DNA of 64,000 nucleotides from Progne subis subis. Taxonomy: Eukaryota > Chordata > Aves > Passeriformes > Hirundinidae. Within the stretch, counting starts at the first letter, position 1. Each line of letters starts with the position of its first letter. A model generated the notes under the pieces. The model was not told the origin of the DNA and ran no database searches. It saw only the letters and a list, made by a program, of their open reading frames with translations. Location of the stretch: NCBI GenBank assembly GCA_022316685.1, contig JAKJHU010000026.1, forward strand, positions 1,240,001-1,304,000. The letters run 5' to 3'. Made by a program: the position numbers and the translations under genes. Of this stretch, positions 46,892 through 57,743 are shown one piece after another.

Positions 46892-49079
46892 ATTCTAAAT
46901 TTTGATTTCTAAAATTTAGTCAATCGTATTTATTACAATATTATCACACAAAAGTAGAAAAACTCTTGGGGAAAAACAAAAAAAAGTTTATCTAGTATCT
47001 AAAGCTTGAACTGGTGACTTTAAACAAGTCTTTCAGTCCCTCAAAGCTCCAGGTGTAGGCTTTATGTTTAGTTCTGGTGTAAAAAGACTAAGCACTGAAT
47101 TTGAAAAATTGCCAAAGTCTCTGGTACTATCAGTACAGCTACCTGTCCACTCAGAATTAAGTATTGTCTTGGTGATACATTTTTCATCTTTCAAATTTGT
47201 ATGTAATGCACCTCTTGCTACCTTGTGTTCAGTGCCTTAATGTTGACATACTTTTGCTGGTGGATGGTGTAAACCTTGGTCCTCTAGTGACTCTTTAGGC
47301 ACTCGTACATTGATGCATCAACAGCCAGCAGCCATCTGTTTCCTACTGGACCTTAACCTTAGCCTGCCAGCTCCAAGGAGATCTCGTTATACAGCTTCAT
47401 CTCTTGAGAGGGAGGATAAACTAATGGTGTGACTTTGTGGGTGTTTGAGAAATACTTGTATTAGTAAATTAGTATGAATTTTATATAAGTAAGTACCACT
47501 AAATAGCATTTGTGAAAGGCATCTTTATTATGTTTAAGATGACAGTATTACCAATGATATTGTGGAATAAAAACTAAGTGGCATACTTTTTGTCTTCCCA
47601 GAATCAGAGATGTTAAGGAACATGTACAAAGGGAGGGAGTAAATATTGTTTTAGGAAAGGTTTCAATTTTACTTTGCTTTCCTTAGCTGCCTTTATAGGT
47701 TGACCTGCTGCTTTCATAAAGCTGTTTGTAGAATTCAACCTGGACTTTGTGTATGCTGTCTGACAGCAATTTGAGGCAACAGAGAAATCCAGGCACATCT
47801 TTGCTTCTTCGCTTCCCAGGAGAGGAAAAGGTTGTGATTGGCAGCCAGGCTGTGGCCTCTTGAGGCAAGGGGCTTGCATGGTCAAACATGCCTGGATCTC
47901 ATTCAGAAGAGAATAGATTCTCACCAGGCCTGTTACGGCACCTCTTTGTTCAGAGAAAGTGAAACAGTATTTCTTAGGTATGCTTACAAATGAAAGAAAT
48001 TATGACCTGAAAAGCCTGCAATATGTTCTGGTTTCCTTCTATGGCTCCTGGTGTCCTGAACTTTGCTGCATTTTTCTCTCCTCTAATGGATACTAGTAAG
48101 GAGTTGTAGTCATTTGCGTGACTCTGATAATAGACCACTTGTAAAATCAAAATTGTCAGGCGTGATTGAAAACACTCTCTGCAGAGTCAGAATTGCTATA
48201 TTTGGAGTTGTGGGGTAATTTTCCTCTCTCCTAATACAGCCTCTTTCCCACACTGACACCATTTTGCAGTCAGTGCTGTGAGAGCAGAATCCTTTGGCGA
48301 GAGCTACTGAATTCTGCAGGCATGTATGTCAATATCAAGCAGGAGATCTCAGAAGAGGTTTTGCTGTAATAAACAGAGCACCTATGGGAATGCAGACTCA
48401 GGCTCAATTCTACCTCTCCCAGGTGTAATTCCTGTTAGAGACTTTAAAGAATTCAGTGTTGTCCCTTTCAAAAGTACCCTTTATCCCCAGTTGCATATTT
48501 TACTAGCAAGTTCATGTGCATAAAAGGCCACACATGGCTTTCATCTTAATTATGAAGATTCAAGTGAGAGGAGCAGTTGTTCCTCTAACTAGAATACTGT
48601 AGTACAGTTTCCCAGGTAATAGTAAAACTACTAAAGCAATCTTTCGATCAGCTTTCATTTTAGATGATGAACTGTAGACGTGAATTATCACAGAATACTA
48701 GTTATTTCATGGTTTGGTGTCTGGCTGGTGTTCCAATGGGTGCTGCTAACTATGAAACTTGTTATAAGCAGCTGAAATTCCTGTATGTAAACCTCTTTGA
48801 AATATTTTTAGGCACAGAAACATGAAGAGCTATTGTCCCTCGAGGCCAAACCAAATTTTTATCTGTACCATTGTCCTACCTCTGCCAGTGACCAAACCAA
48901 ATCCGCAGGAAACATCCTACAAGGATGGGATAAATGTCTGTGAAACTTCTTCACTCTCTTGCCTCAGCGTGCCGATGGGTCTTCCATAGCTAAATGGTAT
49001 TTCTATCATTTCAGTGACCTGTGGAGTTTTACTTTTCTACCAACTTGTTCAGTGTCCCCTTGGGCTTTTATATCTTGCA

Positions 49080-49840
49080 AATCCAGAGTACACAATTAAT
49101 CACTTTAACCACCTCCTTATGTTGTTTTAAGCCTGCTGCCTTCTAGTTTTCTTTGAGAGCTCCATCTCTTATGTTGAAAGAGTTTGCAAACAATTAATTT
49201 GCCCTGACCAAGCCACTCATGATTTTATAAGCTTTTGTCATGTTCCTACACTTTTCCATGCTGAAGAGTCTTACTCTAGTTAGCCACTTTTCATGCAGAT
49301 GGATTAAAATCATTCCTCTGATCATCTTTTTGGCCCTCATCTGGACTCGCTGCAACAGATCATGTCCTTCCTGTGCTGGGGACCCCAAAGCTGGATGCAG
49401 CAGTGCAGGTGGGGGTCTCACCAGAGCAGAGGGGCAGAATCCCCTCCCTCCCCTGCTGCCCACACTGCTTTGGATGCAACCCAGGACACATTGGGCTCTG
49501 TGGGCTGTGAGTATCCATTGTTGGGTCATGTCCAGACATTCCAGTACCCCCAAGTCCTTCTGGGCAGGGCTGCTCTGGATGTGTTCATCCCCCAGCCTGT
49601 GTTGGTACTTGGGATTACTCTGACCCAGGTGCAGCACCTTGCACTTGTTCTTGTTAAACCTCATGAGATTTCCCATGGGGCCACTTCTTAGCTTGTCCCT
49701 CTGGATGGTACCCCATCCTTGGGATGTGTCCACTGCACCACTCAGCTTGATGGCATCTGCAAATTTTCTGAGGGTGCAATCTCTTTGAATAATTTTATTT
49801 ATCCCAGTTGCTATTTGTTGAACTTTCTTAGGTTTTTTTC
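49080..49840 (-). mobile_element. CR1 LINE fragment with residual RT-end reading frame
   Basis: The plus strand carries CR1 tail and 3' ORF text in reverse: TTATGTTGTTTTAAGCCTGC near 49,116, GATTTTATAAGC near 49,221, CAGCTTGATGGCATCTGCAA near 49,743 and GAGGGTGCAATC near 49,777. On the minus strand a frame of about 179 codons remains open (49,733-49,194) and resembles the C-terminal end of the CR1 reverse-transcriptase ORF, with phrases such as FNKNKCKVLHLG and SPAQKDLGV. The terminal octamer repeat is missing at the left, so the 3' end is truncated or decayed, and the catalytic part of the protein is absent at the 5' side. The preserved frame is a relic, not a gene. Boundaries are approximate. 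Confidence 0.85.
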
Positions 49841-52800
49841 TACCTTATTCAAGAAGGTGGAATTAGATTCTATTTAAAAAGTAAGCATATTGCAACTTAA
49901 CACAGTAGTCTAACATTTTGAGTGTCATTTCTCTCTTACTTTGCAATTAATTCTGAGCATTTAATATGTTTCTTTAATGTCCTTTTCTCCCTGTATGGGT
50001 CCTTTTGTTTTTGTCTTTACTGAGTGAGCATATCCTTGAAGATACGGTTACCAGAATACTTAGTTGGCTTACAAATCATGCTGATGCCACTACCACATCA
50101 GAGCCAATGTAGTTTAGACATTAGATATAAAGTTAAACAATATCCCCTTGTAAGGAAAGTTTAGTATTGATAGGCTGGTTGTCATGGAAGTAGTGAAAGT
50201 GTTCATGATTTTTGAATTGCCTGATAATGGGCAATGCGCCTCAGGTCTAGTACCATCTTGAAATTAGTTTTTAAATATTTAAAAGTAAGATGGTTTTTTT
50301 TCTAGTCTCTACAAATCCTCTCTCTCAGAGTTGTTAACTTCAGGTCTAAAATATTTACCTTGAGAAACTTTTGGGAGTCCAGTATGAGTTTTTATTTGTA
50401 AAGGGGTAGTGTGGCTCCTCATCCCTTTGGCATAATAGCTCTAACATAGATTGCCTTGTGTAGCATGCCTTTTATAGGGTGCAAGATGTTGCATCTGTTG
50501 GTGGAGTCGATTAACAAGATGATGGTGATATTAGTGATTGTAGGAATAAAGGGTTATAAGGTGGTGTTTCATTCTAAAATAAGCTTACTGTAATGACAAA
50601 AAGAAAATACAGAATCTTATGGACAGAGAAAGCAGTGGTTGTTTAATTTGGTGTTGATCAATGCTGTCATAATTTTCTTTTTGTATTTGAGTGAGCCCCT
50701 GTGCCTGGTGACACATGCATGTGACAGTGTGATTAATATTGACATTCAAATAGGTCTTGGAAGTGGACATTTTATTTAAGCTCTGATACCAGTGCACAGT
50801 GTTGAAATTGTTGTGAATGGCCTCAGCTTCCAGAAAGATGGACTGTGAAATCTGTGTGTACTCATGGTATCACAGGTCATTTGATTGCTGAGACTGAATG
50901 GAGCTTTTGTGAGTACAGGCATTTATGCGTGTAAATATATGTAAACATGTAGACATATTTGAGGAATTATTTTGCATGGAAGAAAGTTTGGTCCAGTCCA
51001 TTTCAACTTGCAAGATTTTTCTGTTCTATGTAACTTTTCTCATACTGAGGTAAGTATGAATGCCAAACCTACATGAGGGAAATGCTTTCTCTTTTGCTGA
51101 AGCACATGCAACCAGTAGCTGTGAATGGTTAGGAATATGCTTCATGTGTGTGGGATGGTGCAGAGGAGAGCAGCACACAGAGGCTTGGAGCTGTGCCGGC
51201 CGTTCTTTGGTAGCTAGAGCCAGTTCTAAGAGAGCTTACAATTTGTTTTGTTGGAAGAACCAAGAGCTGATGTTGCACACAAATTCCGCTTGTAGATAAT
51301 GCTTTATACTGTAGAGATGTGAAAATAGCGTTCTTTCCAAGAGATAATAAAATGAGCCAATCCTGTAATCATATTAAAGCCTATGCTGTGTGTATTATTC
51401 GTCTTAGCCAAATAAAGCTTTCTCTGCAACAGCTGAATTAACTGGTTATTTTTTGAGGAAGTTGGTATTTACAACAATAAATAATGATAAATATAGATTA
51501 TCACTATTTCATAATTTTGTAATTCTTGTAATAGTTTATGATAGTGTAATTGTACAGGTATCAGTAAATACAGTTTAAGATAAATTTTCTTCTAAATGCC
51601 CGTGAAATACAAGTTATAAGAGAGAAGTAAAGGCAGCTATAATCTGCTAGACTTCTCCAATTACTGTAGCCTCTAGGCAGTGCATCCTATATTCAGCTAA
51701 GTCCTGTAAAGATATTTGTGCTGCATAATGATGACTTGAAATACCAGTGAATTGAGCTTTAATATTCTTTAGACTATTGTTCTTCCATAGAAGAGAAGCC
51801 AAGAAATCTCTTAAAAGTTCTCATCCAAATCCAGGTTTTTTTATCCATGCTACCTGCATTTGGTGGTAAAATGATAGCGCTTGATTAGCTGCAGATGCTT
51901 AAAATTCAAAGCAAAGTTTTCTGTCTCTTTTTTTAGTCAAATATGTCACCAGCTTTAAGAAATACTGTGTCTTTGTACAATACAAAGTCTGTAAGAAAAA
52001 TACATTTATAAACTAGTAGTGATGTGGATTTAAACAGGGAGAGGGGAGTGATCTTTTCCGCAGTAAACAAAGTGTACAGGTTATATGGAACTCCAGGATT
52101 GTAATATTGTAAAATAATTTAGAATGCATGCGTGAAACTACCGTATTGGTTCATACTCTTATCCTGGATGTAGGCTAATGTGACTTATGCTTTATGATGA
52201 AGATGCCAATAACTAGCTATTTCTATTTTTAAATACTTGTTCACAAAGAACTTTTAAAAATTCCATTGTTATCCTTAATCATACTGTGGTCCTCATAAAA
52301 TACACTTTAATACCAAAGCTACTGTTCTGTTTGCAGAAGAGTATTTTTGGATTGAGCTTGAGTGTGAATGCCCATAACTACAGAAAGGGAAATGCCATCT
52401 CTTTGCTTCTGTGCATGTTAGGAAAGCTACTGGTTCTGTAAATGAGAGTTGTCAAGACATAATTTAGATTAGCACCTACCAGGGTTTTGGCTTAATTCTC
52501 CAGAGGCTGCTTTTCTAGGAAGTATTTGGTGCTGATACCAGTTGGACTTCCATGTTCCTCCTAGCAATAAATCCTAGAAAAACTTCTCTGTGCTCCTGCT
52601 GAAATGTGCATCTATCCAAACAGAAGATTTTCACTTGAATTAGAAAGCACTTAAACCTTGAATTTAAAGTAGATTAGGTGTTATTAACTAGCACAGTTAT
52701 AAAGGGGTCTGCTATATGTATTCATTGGTTGTGGGTGTTTTTCTTAAATATTTCCTTCAAGCTTGTAATAATAGCTGTAGCTGAGTTGGATTTAGCAAGG

Positions 52801-55736
52801 GTAAACACCGTGTTATTTTATTTCAAATCCCCTTTGCTAAAGTTGTTATTAGAAGGGGTTTAGCTAATTAGATATGCCACATAACTCAAAAAAGTGCAGG
52901 AAATGTCCAGTTTGAATAAATGGTACCAAGCGTTCTGTTTAAGTGCCTTTAAAGTGAGTTGTTCACAGAGCTTCCAGAGTGAAGGTGCTTTTTTAGCAAT
53001 ACATCAATTGCTCATACAAGTAATAGTTATATGTAAAGGTTGGTTTGTTTGGAGGAGCCACACACCACCCTCAGCCCGCAGTTTGCAGTATTGGGGGAGG
53101 GTGGTGGGTGTGTCTGTGTGATTTTTTTTAATTACAACAAACCAGAAACAAGTGTGTACCTTCTCAGAGGAAGAGTGTTGTAAACTGCTCAGATATAAGG
53201 TTGAGTAAAAACTTGGTATATGTGTAGTTCAACACGAGCAGTTATTTTGGATGTTATTTCAGTATCAGAACTACTGATTAAGTCTTTATTTTCACAGCAC
53301 ACTGACATCCTCTCAGTCAGGCTTTAGCTGTTAGTTGAACTTCTTAGTTGCCCCTAACTGCACTTCATGAAAATTTAAGCAGCTTTGTTTAAATTAAATA
53401 TTAAATTTGAAATACCAAATGAAGTTAGTTATTCAGCCTGTTAGTTGACAGGCCTTGAGTGTTCTCCAGAGGCACTAGGCAGCGTTGTAATGATTTATTT
53501 GCTAGTTCTAATTGGTGAAAAGAAGTCAAGTAACTAAAAGGCTGTTATTGATCAAGTGCAATGTATACGGGCCTATTTGAATGCTGTTTAATTAGAATAA
53601 TGCCTATACTGTTTTTAAAGCACAGTCTATTACTGAGGAGTGTCTTAAACATGGCTCTGCCATGTGTCATGGCAGACACTTCTCCGTGGTTGGGAGGAAA
53701 GACCGTCGCTTTTGAATTGCACAGGCAAGGGAGAATGGGAGCATAGCAGAGGTCTCAGAAGAAGTTCCAGAGGCTGGATGGTTTAGTGAAGTGAACTAAA
53801 TGCTCAGTTTTTAAATGTAGTCAGCCTTAAAATTGAGATCTGAAAGGAACAAATGCATAGTGAAAATGGAGATCCCAAAAGGGGAGAGGAGCAAAACCCA
53901 CTAGCATGAAGATGCAGAACTGTGGAGTTGGATGTGTCCTGCTTAGTTATGTAACAGGATTTTTAGCTTGAAAATTCCCTGGGCATACCAAAAACTTGTA
54001 AAACTTATGGTTAGATAAGAATGTATCTTTATTTTTACTAACAAGCAAAGGCCTAAACATTCTCTGAATCAAGAAATAGTGTTATTGTTGTGATCTGTTG
54101 CTATGGGTTCCATGTTACTGCGTGAGAGCCCTGAATTCGCTCTACGGATTTTAATTTTCCTTTAATCATATAAAATAAAGCCAGGCACTAATATTTTTTT
54201 AATCATGTTTATATGAGTTTACATCTTCTGACACAAGTTCATGGTAGCATTGTCTCATTAAAAAACAAACAAACAAAAAAGCCAAACAAAAACAAACAAA
54301 AAGCTGTGTTGTGTGTCTTGGAATTATGAACTTACCTTTTTTTCATGTTCCCAGATTTGAAAAAATTAGGACAGTCTTAGTATTTGTCCTAGATCTTAGT
54401 GCCTAGGATGTTAGCAAGCGGATGTAACAGTTGGTTGCATTAATTGCATGGTGGCTTAGTGCAGTCTGTCTGGCAATAGCACTGCTGTAGCCAACACACA
54501 AATAACGCTGAGTGGATAAGATCTCATTTAATGGAAGTGACTTAATCCCCCAAGTTTGCCCTAGGGTTTGGATTTGTAGCAAAAATGTTAGTTTCTTAGA
54601 GCTGTTGCAGTTGGAACATGAACTGCTCTTACTAAAACTCAAACTTAAAGAAAAAAAAAAAAGGTGTTTTGTAATGAAGTTTTTAAAGTATTTGAAAACT
54701 TCAATGTTTGAACCATTACGAATAGTTTCTGTTACTTTTAAGATAACTTTATCTATATGTACAATAAAACTATTGTTCTAAACATGAAGATACAAAACAG
54801 AAATTACTTAGAAGCACATGAGAGAAGTTGCATCCCAGTCCAAAAAAAGAAATTTACTTTTTAATTATTTCCTCTTGTTGGCTTAGCTGAAATATGCGTT
54901 CTAGTAAGAAGCTTATATACACTTAGCATAAATAAAAGCAAACAGTCCATAAGAACTTGAGTAAATTGAATGTAAATAAGTGTGAGTTTCAATTGCTTTT
55001 CCAAATATTCAATTTTAAGACAGACTGCATGAGGAAATAAAAATTACTTAAAAACCTACCTAGATGTTTTGGATTGCAGGGTTAATTAATCTTCAGTGAT
55101 TCCATGTGTAATGGGGAAAGCATTAAACCTCAGCAACCGGTGTTTAACTACTGTGTGATTTGACTGACAAGTAGTTAACACGTAAAAACTACTATTCACT
55201 GTTGTTAAAGAGATTGTTGGTCTTTTGGAGCATTTGAAAGTTGGGGCAAAAGCCAGGATACACTTAGAAGATGCTGCAATATGCTTTTCTCTTAAAACAG
55301 CAAGTACTTTGGAAACAAATTGAAAGTTATTTACTGCTCCAGGAATACCTGTTTGTGATGTTCTGTGGTAAACGACTTAGTTAAATTTAAAATTCTATTT
55401 AGGAATCAAAATGCTTACTGAAAATAAGTAATTCCTTTAAAGCACAGAAAGAGGGTTTATTTGCATCACTGAAAATGCTGCAGATTTTTAATGTCTTACT
55501 GTATTGCTCATTGACAGACTTAAATGTTCACAGTACTGGCATTCTGCTGGGTTAAGTTTTAAAACGTCTTTGCAAGGGCTTGAATATAAAAGCTCTGAAA
55601 AAATAGCAAGTGTGCAGAAGTTTTGTAAAATCTAATCCATACTTTAGAGGAGATGAGGAATGTAAGATTCTGAAGTGTCTTTTGTTCTTGTTTTGGGGTG
55701 GTTTTTAATTTTTTGTGTTTGTTTGTTTGTTTTTAG
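49841..55736. other. Intronic sequence, no feature called
   Basis: Unique AT-rich sequence. Short A/C-rich runs (CAAA units) occur at about 54,261-54,301. No mobile element or convincing exon was found. Confidence 0.5.
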
Positions 55737-55796
55737 TGATACAGAGTCACAAACGTGTGAATGCAGATCCGTGCAGCCAAGATACTGAAGTAACAA
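55737..55796 (+). other. Candidate exon (60 nt) compatible with exon 1 phase
   Basis: A TTTG-repeat pyrimidine-rich tract ends in TTTTTAG, followed by 60 open bases and a donor-like AA|GTAATT; an alternative donor GAA|GTAACA ends the segment at 55,789. Joined after the phase-1 base left by exon 1 it reads VIQSHKRVNADPCSQDTEVT and, with the longer form, leaves phase 1 again. Both donors are weak and the peptide is not recognised. It may be a pseudoexon; roughly a few such segments are expected by chance in 40 kb of intron. Confidence 0.2.
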
Positions 55797-56634
55797 GTAA
55801 TTGAAAACGAGGGTGATGATTACTATTTAAGGAAGAATTTTAGTATGTTAAATGTCAGTTTGAACAGCTCCAGATGACATTGGGGAAGAAGATTCAAACT
55901 TGTGTGTGAGAGCTTTTGGTCAATCTTTGGGCAAAAAATAAGAAACTCATTAGGAGGGTTTTTGTTAAGAATTAGTACATGAGATTTTATAGGTAAAATG
56001 AGGGCATTTTGATGACTACTTAAAAAAACCCCAACTTTGCTCAAACTGAACCATTTGGACTTCATGGTACTAGAGTGAAGAATGCCTGTCATTGACTTGT
56101 CAAATATTGGCAGCTTTTTGGGGAGCTGTTGGAAGGATAAGGAAATAAGTACAAGTTTGTAGCATCTTTAGTGGTTCATAGCCAGAGAAAAATAACGCCA
56201 TACTAAAAAAACCACCCCAAAACTGTGTTACTGCAGTTTGTTAATAATACCTTTGAATTGCTCAGTCATGGCCTGTGATCACAGTATTAGCTATGAAATG
56301 AAAGTGCTGGGAATGTCAGAGTTGCCAGGCTGTTCAAGTTGAGCTGAGTCAGTCACCTGCTATTTTATGGGCTATAGAAAGTAGGTGATGAGGTACTTCA
56401 AAGAGAATAGTCACAGGGATATTTTGGTAGCTCTTAGTTCTCTGTAGTAGCTCTATTGTCAGATAAAACGAAATGTTGAAGCAGTAGGTCCCCAATGATA
56501 CGCTGTTTTCAAGCATGCAAGCTCTTTTCCATCCAATATCACCTGGGGAAACTGTACCTCCTTGTCCAGGCGGTCCTTGCCAAGCTGCTGTTCTTTGTCT
56601 TGTGCTAGTAAGAGCATGGGATCCATGCTTAGTA

Positions 56635-56698
56635 GTGTGGGTTGGTTTGTTGTTTTTTTGGTTTGTTTTTTTTTTGTTGTTTGTTTGTGGGTTTTTTT

Positions 56699-56729
<31 letters not shown>

Positions 56730-56849
56730 GTTTTGTTTTGTTTTGTTTTGTTTTGGTGTGGTTTTTGGTGTGGTTTTTTTTTTTTTTTTTGGTTGGTTTT
56801 TTTTGTTTGTTTGTTTTTGTTTTGGTTTGGTTTTTGGTTGGTTTTGTTT
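56635..56849 (+). repeat. 215-bp tract composed only of G and T
   Basis: From 56,635 to 56,849 the plus strand contains no A or C. It mixes T-runs (one of about 28 T), TTTTG repeats and GGTTGG or GGTGTGG units. In the presumed intron it would give a GU-rich RNA segment. It explains the open frames on both strands across it (phenylalanine/valine/glycine-rich on plus, lysine/asparagine/threonine-rich on minus), which are not genes. Confidence 0.95.
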
Positions 56850-57692
56850 CTGCTTTAAACTCCAGTGGTTTCTAGGAAACATAGAAACTGCTCAGTTGTT
56901 CAGATAGTTATAGTTCAGATGTTGAGCTAGCAAGGACATGGGTAAGGGAAAAATGGGAGAGGAAGAGGGTTAAATTTCTGCAAGAGAAGTTTAGATATAC
57001 AAATGAATGTGCTCTTTGCCACTCACAGGTATAAGGTATACTGTCTTATATTGCCTGGATTTTCAAATTGTAACATAAATGTGCAGTTTTGTGGCAGGGT
57101 GAATATGAAAATATAGATGAGGTTGACTCAGTTCAAATCACGTCTTACTTCCTTAGGATTTAAAATCTGATTTTGAGATTGTACAGATTTCAGATTGGAC
57201 AGATTGTGAAGAATAATATACACAGGTGACCTGCTGGTTGCTCAGACTCGTGGAAGAGTTTCGTGTTAATGTTTCTGTTAAGAGATACTCTCTATATGCA
57301 GGCATGACCGGTGCTGTGGAGAAGAGAGGTGTTTTGACTGGAACAGTGGAGAGACAGCTCCACATTCTCAGGCATTCAAGAAGAAATGGAACCTTGCAGG
57401 CTTTTAAGTGTTTCTGGTTATTTGATGAAAATTTTAACTGACTTAAAGTAATGATGAGTTCATGTTGTTTAATAAGCTCTTCCTTGTCTCTTTGGTTAAA
57501 TGTAGAATAAAGGAGGGAAATTTAAGCACAAATAATTGTTTGGCACATGGAGTAATGAAAGTGTAGATCTGATAAGAGGAAGTTAGAATGATTTTTTTGA
57601 ACAGTTTGTTCAACCAAAAAACAAAGGCCATAACTTAGCTTGGTATGTGCAATTTAATTTATGCCCTGTGCTTTCTTCTTCACCTTATACAG

Positions 57693-57743
57693 AAATTCAT
57701 AATGCTTGGTACAAGATGCATGAGGTTGCTTCATATAGAGGAA
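57693..57743 (+). other. Candidate exon (51 nt) with strong splice signals
   Basis: The stretch CTTTCTTCTTCACCTTATACAG is a strong 3' splice site with its pyrimidine tract, and the segment ends GGAA|GTGAGT, a strong donor. Between them 51 bases are open in the frame required by exon 1 (phase 1 in, phase 1 out) and would encode EIHNAWYKMHEVASYRG. The matching phase and both good signals make it the best exon candidate in the intron. I do not recognise the peptide, and without conservation or RNA evidence it may be a pseudoexon or a species-specific cassette exon. Confidence 0.3.

Larger units (their letters stand above)
46254..46937 (+). mobile_element. Solo LTR of an avian endogenous retrovirus (copy A)
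   Basis: The 684-bp segment begins TGTGATATATGTCC and ends TATTTATTACA, giving the TG...CA ends of retroviral LTRs, and is bordered on both sides by ATAT (46,250-46,253 and 46,938-46,941), a possible 4-bp target duplication in low-complexity sequence. A TATA box (TATAAAA, 46,740-46,746) and a polyadenylation signal AATAAA (46,886-46,891) lie in the expected order for U3, R and U5. A second copy of the same family, in reverse orientation, is at 61,865-62,543 and aligns along its whole length, which defines the boundaries. No gag, pol or env sequence flanks it, so it is a solo LTR left by recombination. In sense orientation within the presumed intron, its poly(A) signal and promoter could affect the host transcript. 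Confidence 0.9.

Noticed and set aside
49194..49733. A 179-codon minus-strand open frame as a possible gene
   Set aside because: It is the C-terminal remnant of the CR1 LINE ORF, lacking the catalytic part, and lies wholly inside a CR1 copy.
56349..56907. Long lysine/glutamine-rich (minus) and phenylalanine-rich (plus) frames
   Set aside because: They are translations of the G/T-only simple tract.
57216..57441. A 71-codon plus-strand frame after a CACAG acceptor-like motif
   Set aside because: No usable donor, no recognisable domain, and the pyrimidine tract before the acceptor is poor.
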